DNA of 64,000 nt from Hyphomicrobiales bacterium (GTDB lineage: Bacteria; Pseudomonadota; Alphaproteobacteria; Rhizobiales; Rhizobiaceae): positions 59,986-123,985 of the forward strand of contig UCII01000001.1 of the NCBI GenBank assembly GCA_900472485.1, given 5' to 3'. The translations under genes were made by a program, and so were the position numbers. Each line of letters opens with the position of its first letter. Position 1 is the stretch's first letter. Of the stretch, positions 53,145 through 61,364 are shown in pieces. The notes under the pieces were generated by a model. That model was not told the DNA's origin. It searched no databases and worked only from the letters and a program-made list of their open reading frames with translations.

Positions 53145-53713
53145 GACAGTTTCCACGATCTCAAGCCATTCTACAGAAGGCCGCTTCGAGCCGCATCGAA
53201 AAAAGTGTATCAAAGTTTCACATAGACCGGAGGGTTGCGCCGCACGGTACCCCCCAACTTGAAAATCTGGCGACAGCCGGTGCAGGCCGTATCAAGAGGA
53301 TACGGATTTCATCGAAACTGTCCTCGAAATCCAATCGATATTTTGCGCGAAGAGACCCCTGCAGCTGACAAACTATAAGCTTGTTGTCACATGGATGTGC
53401 CGCAGGCCGGCAAATTTGTAACAAGCTGTCGCAGCTCTCGCACCGCCGATGTGCCCTGTATCGGCGAAATGCGACGGCGGCATCGACCGGCTTCGATCAA
53501 GGTCAATCCTGCCGCGCTCTCTGAAAAATAGGCCGCTTGCGGTAGCCGCCCAACAATCATTGCCGCGCCGGCCCGCTCCAGAGCCGATGGCCGGCGCTGC
53601 CATTGCCGGCGACAGGCTTTTACATCTCCGGCACAAAGCTGCGACAGGACCGTCCTAACCTTCTGCTCGAAAATCACTTGCCCGGTCGAGAACATCGATG
53701 CTGACAGGAGGAT
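53145..53713. other. Long non-coding gap
   Basis: This 569-base gap separates the response regulator (minus) from a small plus-strand gene. Frames on either strand are short, rich in cysteine and arginine, and without ribosome sites. I see no family, repeat or strong hairpin in it. It must contain the promoters of both flanking units. Confidence 0.45.
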
Positions 53714-53977
53714 ATGGAATTGGCCATGGAATTATCACAGATCGCAACGCTTCGCCGCGTTCTCGAAATCTTCTGCGCCCGGCACGACCTGGAGTTTGCC
53801 GATCGAACGGCGATCATCGCCGCCCGCGAGCTCATGAAATTCGCCGACGAGGGCGAAACCGATCCCCTAGTTCTCGAGCAGCGCCTCGACGAGGCAATGC
53901 AGACTTCCGGCGGACCTATGGTGCCGGCCCGGAGGGCCGGGGCATCGATGGGCGCTTCCTCGGCGCGGCAGCAATGA
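53714..53977 (+). CDS. Small hypothetical protein (87 residues)
   Basis: A helical protein with the core ATLRRVLEIFCARHDLEFADRT over residues 11 onward, then AARELMKFADEGETDPLVLEQ. The tail is alanine/serine rich. It has the look of a conserved rhizobial protein of unknown function. AGGAGG lies two bases before the ATG at 53714 and 14 before a second ATG at 53726, so the true start is uncertain. It is followed by the flavodoxin gene after 70 bases on the same strand. Confidence 0.6.
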   Translation: MELAMELSQIATLRRVLEIFCARHDLEFADRTAIIAARELMKFADEGETDPLVLEQRLDEAMQTSGGPMVPARRAGASMGASSARQQ

Positions 53978-54047
53978 TTGTCCGCCATCGAAATTGTCCG
54001 GTCATCTTCCGCACCCAAAAGCCTCATAGAAATCGGAAGGCAAACCC

Positions 54048-54626
54048 ATGCACCTTTCCCGCCGCACCGTGTTGACATCGATGGTGGCCGCGGCCGCCGC
54101 ACCCAGATGGAGCTTCGCCGCAGACGAGCGACGGACTCTGGTCGTCTATTATTCTTATACCGGCCATACCGGCGCTGTTGCCGAAAAGCTTCGCGCGCTC
54201 CTGGGGGCCGAGCTCTTCGAAATCCAGATGCGCAACCCCTATCCTCTCGACATGCAGCGTGCTGCCGAGCAGTCCAAATACGAGCTGGAAACGGGAGAGC
54301 TTCCTCCCTTGCTCGATGGCCTTCCCAATCTTTCGAAATATGACCTGATCCTCGTCGGCGGCCCGGTGTGGTGGAATACCATCACGCCGCCTGTCATGAG
54401 TTTCCTCGAACGGATGGATTTCGGAGCGCGGAAGGTTGCCGCCTTCGCCACATATGTACTGGAGCCGGCGCACTACGAAAGGAATTTTGCCGCACAGGCA
54501 CGCAGCGCTTCGCTTCTGCCCAGCCTGATGATCAGCGAATTCGAGGTCACGGAGAGGTTGGCGGACAAGGCCATCGCGTCCTGGGCTCTCAAAAACCTGC
54601 CGAAGGATGCGCCGCAAGCCCTCTAA
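54048..54626 (+). CDS. Exported flavodoxin-like protein
   Basis: A 192-residue flavodoxin-fold protein with a signal of Tat type (MHLSRRTVLTSMVAAAAAPR, cleavage near SFA-ADE). The FMN phosphate-binding loop YYSYTGHTGAVAEKL begins near residue 34. LILVGGPVWWNTITPPVMSF and a third loop (AAFATYVLEPAH) complete the flavin site. Most flavodoxins are cytoplasmic, so a folded, flavin-loaded protein exported by Tat is notable. It lies between a small hypothetical gene and the convergent MFS exporter. The role may be envelope redox chemistry, but no partner is identified. Confidence 0.8.
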   Translation: MHLSRRTVLTSMVAAAAAPRWSFAADERRTLVVYYSYTGHTGAVAEKLRALLGAELFEIQMRNPYPLDMQRAAEQSKYELETGELPPLLDGLPNLSKYDLILVGGPVWWNTITPPVMSFLERMDFGARKVAAFATYVLEPAHYERNFAAQARSASLLPSLMISEFEVTERLADKAIASWALKNLPKDAPQAL

Positions 54627-54789
54627 TCGCCAACACGCTCGGATTGGCCCCGCTTTACTTTCAGCGCAGGCCGCAACGTCTTGTCGGCGGCGCGATTTTC
54701 GCTGCCCTGTAGCTGTGCCAAGGATGGCGCTGGGCATATTGCCAATCGCTTCTGGCAGTCCCGGCCGAACGCCGGGACCGCCATATCAA

Positions 54790-55977
54790 TCAGCTGAACG
54801 CAACCGCGCGTATCCTGCGGAGCGAGAGCGCGATCAACAGGCCGGCGATCGCGGCGACGGTGCCTGCTAGAAAGACGCTGCCATAACCGGCCCGGTCGGC
54901 CAGAAGGCCCGCAAATGGCCCGGTCAGCCCGTAGGCGAGGTCCTGGAAGGCCGAGAAGCCGCCAAGCGCCGTGCCGCGCAGATGCGGCTCCACCCGCCGG
55001 ACCACCTCGCGGCCCATGGAAGGATAGATCAGCGAGCATCCGAGACCGGTCAGAAAGGCACCCGTCAGGGCGAGCATGGGATCGGCGGCACACCAGATCA
55101 GCAATTGGCCTGCCACTTCGACGGCCAGGGATCCGAGCGCGACCGGCAGGCCACCGATACGGTCAGGCAGATGGCCGAAGAACACGCGCACCAGAACGAA
55201 ACCGACGCCGAAGGCCGTCAGGCCCAGTCCGGCATAGTTCCAGCCCCGGTCGAGGAAATAGAGCGTAAAGAAGGCGCCGATCGCGGCAAAGCCTATGCCC
55301 TGAAAACACACGACCGCCCCATATAGCCAGACCTTGCCGACGACAGTCCAAAATGGCGGGCGCTGTTGACCGGGATGAGGCGCAACGCCGGGAACCTGCC
55401 AGATCGCCACCAGGCCCAGGAATGGCAGGACAGCGCTAATCGCCATTGTCCCGGCAAAACCGAGCCGGCTGAACAACATCAACCCGATCGGCCCACCCAC
55501 TGCGAGCGCTCCATAGATGGCGGCGCCGACCAGCGCCAGGACCCTACCCGAACGCGCCGGGCCGACGACACCGATGCCCCAGGCGATGATGCCGACGGCG
55601 ACCAGACTTTCGCCCAGCCCCAAAGCCAAGCGTCCCAGAAGGAGGAGCAGAAAGGACGGCAACGGCATGTCGGTGAGGACGCCGGCACCCAAAGCCGTCA
55701 AAGCGCCGACGACATAGAATACAAGTCCCCGCGTCACAGCCACCTTGGCGCCGCGATGGTCCGAGAACCCGCCGGCATAGCCGCGCGTGAGGATGGTTGC
55801 CAGAAAGGCGATGCCGACGCCGAGTCCGGCCCAGACATTGCCGAGCCGGAGCTGTCCGTTCACATAAAGCGGCACGATCGGAAACGATATGCCGATGCAA
55901 AGATAGGAAATGAAGAGAATGGCGCTCAGCAGCAGCAGCCGGCCGCGCGCCGGATCGGGTGTCGATTGAAAAGCCAT
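54790..55977 (-). CDS. MFS transporter (YhhS/arabinose-efflux-like)
   Basis: A 395-residue carrier with twelve predicted helices. Features are FISYLCIGISFPIVPLYV in helix 1, TRGYAGGFSDHRGAKVAVTR between helices 2 and 3, and FFGHLPDRIGGLPVAL in the second half. It belongs to the drug-efflux-like group that includes YhhS. The start at 55977 (MAFQSTPDPARGR) is chosen; the frame remains open upstream to 56175 through a terminator, which is not coding-like. Transcripts from upstream would meet a strong terminator 38 bases before this start, so attenuation or read-through control is possible. Confidence 0.83.
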   Translation of the reverse strand: MAFQSTPDPARGRLLLLSAILFISYLCIGISFPIVPLYVNGQLRLGNVWAGLGVGIAFLATILTRGYAGGFSDHRGAKVAVTRGLVFYVVGALTALGAGVLTDMPLPSFLLLLLGRLALGLGESLVAVGIIAWGIGVVGPARSGRVLALVGAAIYGALAVGGPIGLMLFSRLGFAGTMAISAVLPFLGLVAIWQVPGVAPHPGQQRPPFWTVVGKVWLYGAVVCFQGIGFAAIGAFFTLYFLDRGWNYAGLGLTAFGVGFVLVRVFFGHLPDRIGGLPVALGSLAVEVAGQLLIWCAADPMLALTGAFLTGLGCSLIYPSMGREVVRRVEPHLRGTALGGFSAFQDLAYGLTGPFAGLLADRAGYGSVFLAGTVAAIAGLLIALSLRRIRAVAFS

Positions 55978-56014
55978 GATAATCTCCAGGCTTTTCCTCA
56001 ATCGGCGAAGGCAT

Positions 56015-56055
56015 AAAAAAACGCACTCCGACCGACGAGGATCGTTGAGTGCGTT
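56015..56055 (-). terminator. Intrinsic terminator in the leader of the MFS gene
   Basis: On the minus strand a perfect 9-base stem, AACGCACTC and GAGTGCGTT, with an 18-base loop runs directly into seven T residues. It lies 96 bases after the stop of the ParB-like gene and only 38 bases before the MFS start. It may end the first transcript or act as an attenuator for the second. Confidence 0.85.
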
Positions 56056-56076
56056 GCTTGACGTCAAACGCTTACG

Positions 56077-56091
56077 GCCGGTAACACCGGC
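56077..56091 (-). promoter_or_regulatory. Small hairpin upstream of the terminator
   Basis: GCCGGT and ACCGGC pair around a three-base loop, 22 bases before the terminator stem on the minus strand. Together with the segment TTGACGTCAA next to the terminator it could form alternative folds, as in attenuators. No known riboswitch class was recognised. Confidence 0.3.
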
Positions 56092-56150
56092 TACCTTTGC
56101 AATAGGCGCTTGCTGAACGACTGTCAACATGATGCCGCGAAGCTGGTCGA

Positions 56151-56780
56151 TCACTCGGGGACCGGACCGCACCAACCGGGCAAGTAATCGGCCTCCTTGC
56201 CCTTGGCAAGGTCGTGCGCCCTTTCCAGTGCGGCCTTGAAATCCTTATCGAGATCCTTGCGCTTGATGCGGCGGCGCAGGAAATCCGCCCAGAGAAATTC
56301 GCTGAACGGCGTCGTGTCCTTGGCGTAGCCGCCGACATGGCGCAACTCGCCGGCAAGCGAACGATAGGGATCGTCGACCAGATCCTTAATGCTCTTCGGG
56401 ATGTCCTCATAGCCCCGGCGTTTCCCCTCTTCGTCGAAAGGATGCATCCAGTCATGGCAATCCATGACGAACCAGAAGGACTCCCGATCAAGCCGCGAAA
56501 GATCGGCCACTGTGGTGACGAGAACATCCTTCACCCCTTCCTCATAAAGCGCGAGGGAAAGATGGTGATGATCGATAACGTAGTATTTTCCGCGCGGTCC
56601 CCGGATGGCTGGCACCATGTGATTTCCGAGGAACTCGCCGGCCTTATCGCCTGCCGCTGCCGCCTTGAGACGCCACGCCTTGCGCTTGGCCTTGACCTCG
56701 CGCATGCCGACGGTGATCTGGGTGGGTCTCAATTCTTCAATGGGAACTGGATGCAAGATCGGTTCGCGCAGCGTAACCAT
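56151..56780 (-). CDS. ParB-like nuclease domain protein
   Basis: A 209-residue protein with the ParBc_2 pattern: PVPIEELRPTQITVGMREV at the start, YYVIDHHHLSLALYEEGVKD, and DCHDWMHPFDEEGKRRGYED. The histidine-rich DHHH motif is the fold hallmark. This family differs from plasmid partition ParB and has no known cellular role. ATG at 56780 (MVTLREPILHP) has a GGAG site nine bases upstream; a GTG at 56795 is in frame. It is followed by the terminator at 56015. Confidence 0.82.
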   Translation of the reverse strand: MVTLREPILHPVPIEELRPTQITVGMREVKAKRKAWRLKAAAAGDKAGEFLGNHMVPAIRGPRGKYYVIDHHHLSLALYEEGVKDVLVTTVADLSRLDRESFWFVMDCHDWMHPFDEEGKRRGYEDIPKSIKDLVDDPYRSLAGELRHVGGYAKDTTPFSEFLWADFLRRRIKRKDLDKDFKAALERAHDLAKGKEADYLPGWCGPVPE

Positions 56781-56909
56781 TTGAAAGTTCTCCACAAAGA
56801 GAGGACCACTTTAGCGTAGCATAACCCTTCAATCCGGCAAGATCAGCGTTGCGCGCTCGTCAGGCAGGCTGCGGGAGAAGCGCGACCATACCCGGTATCG
56901 AATTACCCT

Positions 56910-57086
56910 TCATGCGGCTTTTTTGATTACCGTAAACTGCGAACGCCTGTAGAAGGCCAGCATTTCCCGCTCGAAGCTCTCAACGGCAAGCACGACCCAT
57001 GGCTCGTAATGGTCTCTGCGGGAGCGCATCCTGCGTCGGCCATCCGTGTCGAGCATTCCACGCAACGCCCAATCTACCAACCCCAT
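56910..57086 (-). CDS. 58-residue hypothetical protein
   Basis: A short gene found by direct reading. The protein starts MGLVDWALRGMLD, has an arginine-rich centre (GRRRMRSRRDHYEPW) and a second helix (VLAVESFEREMLAFYRRS), and ends in KKAA. Codon choice is like that of the neighbours, and a weak GAG ribosome site lies upstream. No family is recognised. It is on the same strand as the ParB-like gene, 130 bases upstream of it. Confidence 0.5.
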   Translation of the reverse strand: MGLVDWALRGMLDTDGRRRMRSRRDHYEPWVVLAVESFEREMLAFYRRSQFTVIKKAA

Positions 57087-57340
57087 TCCGTCACTCTCAC
57101 CCCGCCAAAGGTCTCCTCACCATCCGCTCTACCGGCCTCAATCGCGTCCGACGGCATGGCAAGCGCTAAATAGGTAACCCCTGATCGAAGGAAAGGTGAA
57201 GAAACGTTGTATTAAGGTTTGTAACATGGGTTTGCTTGGGACTGTCGCATTGCGGCGACACCCGACAGCCAATCCCGCTCCGCAAGGATCGGAAACCGGA
57301 CTGAATGAGGATGTCGTCGCCTGCTTCCATGGCAATGGGG

Positions 57341-58138
57341 TCATCGGAACATCAGGCGCGTGACATGGCGATCGATCACCCGCGAATTCGCTTCGATCCG
57401 GTGCCAGATCATGGCCATGGCAAACATGGTCAAAAGCCATCCGAGCATGACATCCGACAGGAAATGAGCGCCGAAGATCACGCGGTTGAATGCCACGAAC
57501 AGCGAGCATGGCACCAGGATCGCCGCAGCAATCCATCTTCGCCCCGCAGGCACGAATATCAATAGGGACAGCGCCGCAGCGGCAGCGGCTGCTTCGCCGG
57601 AAGGGAAGGAACAATTGCGGCTGCACGCCGCCGAAAACTGCCACACCGGAGTAAAATTCGCTGTGCCGCCGAACTCGATCAGCTGACGAGGGCGCACGCG
57701 TCCAATCACTACTTTCAGCGTCTGCACCACCAGTAGCGGCCCGGCGGCAAAACTCAGGAGCACGAAAAGCGGCTTATGAGGGGAGCAGAACCGCAATCGC
57801 CGCGGCAGGAAAACATGCAGGACGATGATGACAGCCATGGTGCCGAGAATATAAGGCTGGCTTTGACGGGCAATATCCCTCACCGCCTTCAGCCAGGGAT
57901 TTTCTGCGAGCCAGAAGACATGCCCGTGGGCAAACAAGCGCGCAACAGCCAGATCGAGTTTCGGAAAGACCACGAAGACGAAGCTGGTCCAGACGATCAG
58001 CATACCGATGGCTGCCAACTCGCCATCTGCCTTTGCGTGCTCCTGCCGCCGGCGCAGCCGCGCTTGGCCGGAATCGGAGCTCCAGGAATTCGATGCAAAT
58101 TTCCACATGCCATATCTCCAGAGACGGAACGGCGCCAA
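57341..58138 (-). CDS. PAP2-family phosphatase
   Basis: A 265-residue membrane phosphatase with about five or six helices. The three PAP2 motifs are present: KVVIGRVRPRQ (K-x6-RP), CSFPSGEA (in place of the common PSGH), and NRVIFGAHFLSDV (in place of SR-x5-H-x3-D, with N for S). The second-motif histidine is replaced by glutamate, as in some lipid-phosphatase subgroups. Likely substrates are lipid A, undecaprenyl or phosphatidyl phosphates on the outer face of the inner membrane. It is divergent from a two-component system that may control it. Confidence 0.82.
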   Translation of the reverse strand: MAPFRLWRYGMWKFASNSWSSDSGQARLRRRQEHAKADGELAAIGMLIVWTSFVFVVFPKLDLAVARLFAHGHVFWLAENPWLKAVRDIARQSQPYILGTMAVIIVLHVFLPRRLRFCSPHKPLFVLLSFAAGPLLVVQTLKVVIGRVRPRQLIEFGGTANFTPVWQFSAACSRNCSFPSGEAAAAAAALSLLIFVPAGRRWIAAAILVPCSLFVAFNRVIFGAHFLSDVMLGWLLTMFAMAMIWHRIEANSRVIDRHVTRLMFR

Positions 58139-58311
58139 GCTGAATCCCGATTGTCAAGAAATGGCGAAGATCGCATCAAGGCCCTGTTCAGAATCGGCCA
58201 TCAGGCGATCGGAAAGCTGTTTGGAAATTGCGGAAGCCGGCTTTGTTCGCAATAGTAGAACTCGGGCGGCAAAGCCGAACGGAAAAACAGAAGAAACACA
58301 GGGCGCTAGGG

Positions 58312-59004
58312 GTGGATAACAGTCTCGTTCTCATCGTGGAGGATGAACCGGCAATCGCACAGATACTCGAGGGCTATCTGACCCGGGACGGCTTTCGCAC
58401 GGTTCGCGCCGGCGACGGTGAAACCGCGCTGCAGCATCATGCGCTTTTGAAGCCCGACCTCGTGCTTCTGGATGTTCGTTTGCCGAAACTGGACGGCTTC
58501 GGCGTGCTCGGCCGGCTGCGCCAGGCCGGCTCGACGCCGGTCATCATGGTCACGGCCGTCGCTGACGACATCGACCGCCTGAGCGGGTTGCGCCTCGGTG
58601 CCGACGACTACGTCGTCAAGCCGTTCAACCCGCAGGAAGTCGTCGCCCGTGTCAGAGCTGTCTTGCGTCGGACGCAGGGCGAGCGCGCAGACGCCATCAA
58701 GCGCTTCGGCGCGCTGGAGGTCGATTTCAGCAGCTACACCGTCTTCATCAACAGGGAGGAAGGCCGCGTTGCAGTGCCGTTGACGCTTAGCGAATTCCGA
58801 ATCCTCGCCTACATGATCCGCCATCCGACCCAGGCTTTCGCACGCGCCGATATTCTCGATGCCTGCCTGCCGGAAAGCGATGCCCTTGTGCGGACCGTCG
58901 ATACGCACATTTCCAACCTCAGGCGCAAACTGGAGGAAATGGGGCAGATCGGCTTCTTTCCTGCCGTGCGCGGCATCGGCTATCGCTTTTCGGACCCTCG
59001 ATGA
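58312..59004 (+). CDS. OmpR-family response regulator (BaeR-like)
   Basis: A 230-residue regulator. Receiver motifs are IVEDEPAIAQ, phospho-aspartate in LVLLDVRLPKLDG, and lysine in DDYVVKPFNPQEV; the winged helix ends FFPAVRGIGYRF. I choose a GTG start at 58312 (MDNSLVLIVEDE) with an AGGG stretch eight bases before it. The ATG at 58228 adds 28 basic residues and is less likely. The stop overlaps the kinase start (ATGA). It is divergent from the PAP2 phosphatase gene. Confidence 0.9.
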   Translation: MDNSLVLIVEDEPAIAQILEGYLTRDGFRTVRAGDGETALQHHALLKPDLVLLDVRLPKLDGFGVLGRLRQAGSTPVIMVTAVADDIDRLSGLRLGADDYVVKPFNPQEVVARVRAVLRRTQGERADAIKRFGALEVDFSSYTVFINREEGRVAVPLTLSEFRILAYMIRHPTQAFARADILDACLPESDALVRTVDTHISNLRRKLEEMGQIGFFPAVRGIGYRFSDPR

Positions 59005-60218
59005 AGAAACCGAGATTTCCCAGCGCGCCGCTTGCAACGCTCACGGCCGTCGTCACCACGATCATGCTGCTGCTCAGCGTCGGCCTGACCTATCTGGGGG
59101 TCAACTGGTATGCGACCTATCTGGAGCAGGGTATCAGCGATGCCCTGCCGCCGCGAGCCGCAACAGCCTACAAAATGCTGAGTGAAAACAAGGTTCCCGA
59201 CGGCGATTCGCTTAAGCTGCTTGTCGAGCATCTTAATTCGCTGACGGAGCCGACGGATCTCAAGGTGCAGCTCTCCGTCCTCGTCTTCGGCCTCTTGTCG
59301 GCTCTGCTCTGCGCCGTAATCGGCGTCTTCCTGGCGCGACGGCTTACGCGTCCGCTCGAAGATCTCACTTCCGCCGCCGAAGGCCTGAAGTCCGGCGACT
59401 TCTCCGTCCGCGTCGCAGCCTCCTATCGCAGCACGCGCGAAGTCGCGAGCCTCGTTGAAACCTTCAACGCCCTTGCGACCAGCCTTGAGACGATGGAGGA
59501 AAGATTGCGCTTCAACAACATGGCGGTTGCACATGAGCTGCGCACGCCGTTGACCATCCTGCAGGGATCCCTGCAGAGTATGCTCGACGGCGTGTTTCCG
59601 ATGGACCAGAAGATCATTTCCGATCTCCTCCTGCAGGTCGAAGGCCTGGGGCGGGTTGTCGAGGATCTGCGCACCCTGTCGCTCGCCATCGGTCAGAAAC
59701 TCGTGATGGACCGTCAGCGCATCGACGCATCCCTGCTGGTCGAGACTGTCATCGCCTCGGCAAAACCCATGCTGGAAGCCAGCAAGCTGCAGGTCGAAAC
59801 TGGGCTGAAACCCGCCTGGATCTCGGCCGACTCCCCCCGCATTCGGCAAGCCGTATTGGCGCTGCTCGAAAATGCGTGCCGTTACGCTGCCGAAGGCGGA
59901 TGGCTGCGATGCGAAACCGAGCAGCTGGCGGACGATAGGATCGTCATTCGCGTTCTCGATCGCGGTCCCGGATTTCCGCAGGATATGGACGCCGTTGCCG
60001 TCAACCCTTTCTGGCGCGGCGACCCCTCGCGTTCGCGGGCGACCGGCGGCACCGGACTGGGATTATCCGTGGTGCAGGCAATCGCGGCTGCCCACGGCGG
60101 ACATCTTGAATTCGCAAATCGGCCCGAGGGCGGCGCCATGGTCGCAATCCATTTGACGGACAGCGTGCCGGAAGAAGGGCACGGTTCCGGACAGCAGGAG
60201 CAATGCCGGCTTTGTTGA
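59001..60218 (+). CDS. Sensor histidine kinase (BaeS-like)
   Basis: A 405-residue kinase with a helix near residues 9-33, a short periplasmic sensor of about 55 residues and a second helix near 88-112. HAMP (RRLTRPLEDLTSAAEGL), H box NNMAVAHELRTPLTILQ, N box LLENACRYAAEG, G1 VLDRGPGFPQDM and G2 GTGLGLSVVQAIAAAHGG are all intact. The small sensor loop is typical of envelope-stress or drug-responsive kinases. It is convergent with the DUF535 gene, with a hairpin between. Confidence 0.92.
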   Translation: MKKPRFPSAPLATLTAVVTTIMLLLSVGLTYLGVNWYATYLEQGISDALPPRAATAYKMLSENKVPDGDSLKLLVEHLNSLTEPTDLKVQLSVLVFGLLSALLCAVIGVFLARRLTRPLEDLTSAAEGLKSGDFSVRVAASYRSTREVASLVETFNALATSLETMEERLRFNNMAVAHELRTPLTILQGSLQSMLDGVFPMDQKIISDLLLQVEGLGRVVEDLRTLSLAIGQKLVMDRQRIDASLLVETVIASAKPMLEASKLQVETGLKPAWISADSPRIRQAVLALLENACRYAAEGGWLRCETEQLADDRIVIRVLDRGPGFPQDMDAVAVNPFWRGDPSRSRATGGTGLGLSVVQAIAAAHGGHLEFANRPEGGAMVAIHLTDSVPEEGHGSGQQEQCRLC

Positions 60219-60226
60219 CCAAAGCC

Positions 60227-60255
60227 ATCGCCGCCGGAAGAGGCCGGCAGGCGAT
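60227..60255. terminator. Hairpin between convergent genes
   Basis: ATCGCC-GCCGG pairs with CCGGC-A-GGCGAT (11 pairs with one bulged A) in the 36-base space between the kinase and DUF535 stops. It has no T-run but could block converging transcripts from both sides. Confidence 0.45.
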
Positions 60256-61205
60256 CAATGGAAGAGTTCGCCGATATTGTAGAACCATGACTTGCTCTGG
60301 CTGCGCTTGTCTGTTCCCGGGATCGTCGAATAGGGAATCCTGAAGCCGTAGACCCCTTCCGGCTCGGCGGACCGCTCGAGCCAGAAAGCATCGATGTTCG
60401 ACAGCAACATCGACTGCCGGACATGCCGGCGATACTGGATCGGGTGCCTTGCCTGCGAGACGGCCAGGAAGTGCTGCATCCCGCCTTCCGCCGCAAGGCC
60501 CTGCAGCACGATGAGGATCGCCTCTTTCGGGCGCAGGCCCGCAAGATCGCGGGTCACCTCGACGATACGCTGCTTGGCATTGCGCGGCCCCTGCATGCTG
60601 CCGACGACGAATGTATAGCACCCCTCCACCTCTTGATTGACGAAGGTGAATCTTGCCGTGCAGAGAAGTGCCTGATCGCTCACGCGTAGGAGTTTGATCG
60701 CGAAAGCGCCCTCATGCCGGCCGCCGCTGCGATCGGCGAGCGCGATGCAGCATGCATATGCTTCGCTCTTGCCTTGAACAAGGCCCATTTCCAGCCATTC
60801 GCCGCGCCAGAGCCGCGTCATGCTGTCCCTGGAGAAAATAATTTCCGCAATGGAAAAATGCTCGATGAGAAGGGAGAGCCGCCGGGCGTTGGGCATTCCG
60901 TGGACCAGAAATTTCGACAGCGGTTTCTGCAGCAGCTCGTCATGGGGCAGCGGCAATTCGCGCGCAGCCGCAAATGCAGCAGTAAAGCGCCACCACCGGA
61001 TGGTCAGAAGCGGGTTGGCGGCAAAGCGGCACCAGAAAAGAAGAGCGCGCTTCCAGCGCACCCGTAGGCTGAAGGTCAATATTCTCCAGAGCAGGGCGTA
61101 CCGGGATCTCTGCGATCTGGAAGCTGCCGGCACGACCATCGTGGAAGGAGAAATACTGGATATGACGCCCTCTGGCGTCACGGCGATCGATGTCTTTCGA
61201 TTCAT
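60255..61205 (-). CDS. DUF535 (VirK/YbjX family) protein
   Basis: A 316-residue DUF535 protein, the family of Salmonella/Shigella VirK and YbjX. Family pattern includes RLSLLIEHFSIAEIIFSRDS, GSMQGPRNAKQRIVEVTRDLAG, HPIQYRRHVRQSMLLSNIDAFWLE and the C-terminal YGFRIPYSTIP. VirK-type proteins are linked to resistance to cationic peptides and to outer-membrane function, but their biochemical role is not settled. Its position beside a BaeRS-like system and a PAP2 phosphatase fits an envelope-defence theme. Confidence 0.84.
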   Translation of the reverse strand: MNRKTSIAVTPEGVISSISPSTMVVPAASRSQRSRYALLWRILTFSLRVRWKRALLFWCRFAANPLLTIRWWRFTAAFAAARELPLPHDELLQKPLSKFLVHGMPNARRLSLLIEHFSIAEIIFSRDSMTRLWRGEWLEMGLVQGKSEAYACCIALADRSGGRHEGAFAIKLLRVSDQALLCTARFTFVNQEVEGCYTFVVGSMQGPRNAKQRIVEVTRDLAGLRPKEAILIVLQGLAAEGGMQHFLAVSQARHPIQYRRHVRQSMLLSNIDAFWLERSAEPEGVYGFRIPYSTIPGTDKRSQSKSWFYNIGELFH

Positions 61206-61364
61206 GCAAAGGCCCGGCGAATATGGTTTCGCCGAACCATCTGCATTGGAATTGTCAAGGCAGCGTCAAGGCAGGGTCAGCCTTTCGTGGGCCGTGTCAT
61301 GAAAGGCTGAAGCCAACTTGCAAGGCGATGGGATATTTGTTCGCCGCACCAAGCCGCCAGGAGG

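Noticed and set aside
53387..53695. 102-residue minus-strand frame in the 53 kb gap
   Set aside because: No ribosome site, unbalanced composition, and no recognisable feature; a divergent promoter is expected there.
57219..57362. Short plus-strand frame beginning VKKRCIKVC or MGLLGTVALRR
   Set aside because: No ribosome site of quality and no family; it runs into the 3-prime end of the PAP2 gene.
57138..57644. 168-residue minus-strand frame
   Set aside because: It overlaps the PAP2 gene in another phase; its cysteine- and arginine-rich composition is not protein-like.
61214..61234. Hairpin CGGCGAA/TTCGCCG before the DUF535 gene
   Set aside because: The stem is only seven bases with no T-run and no neighbouring element; too common in GC-rich DNA to call.
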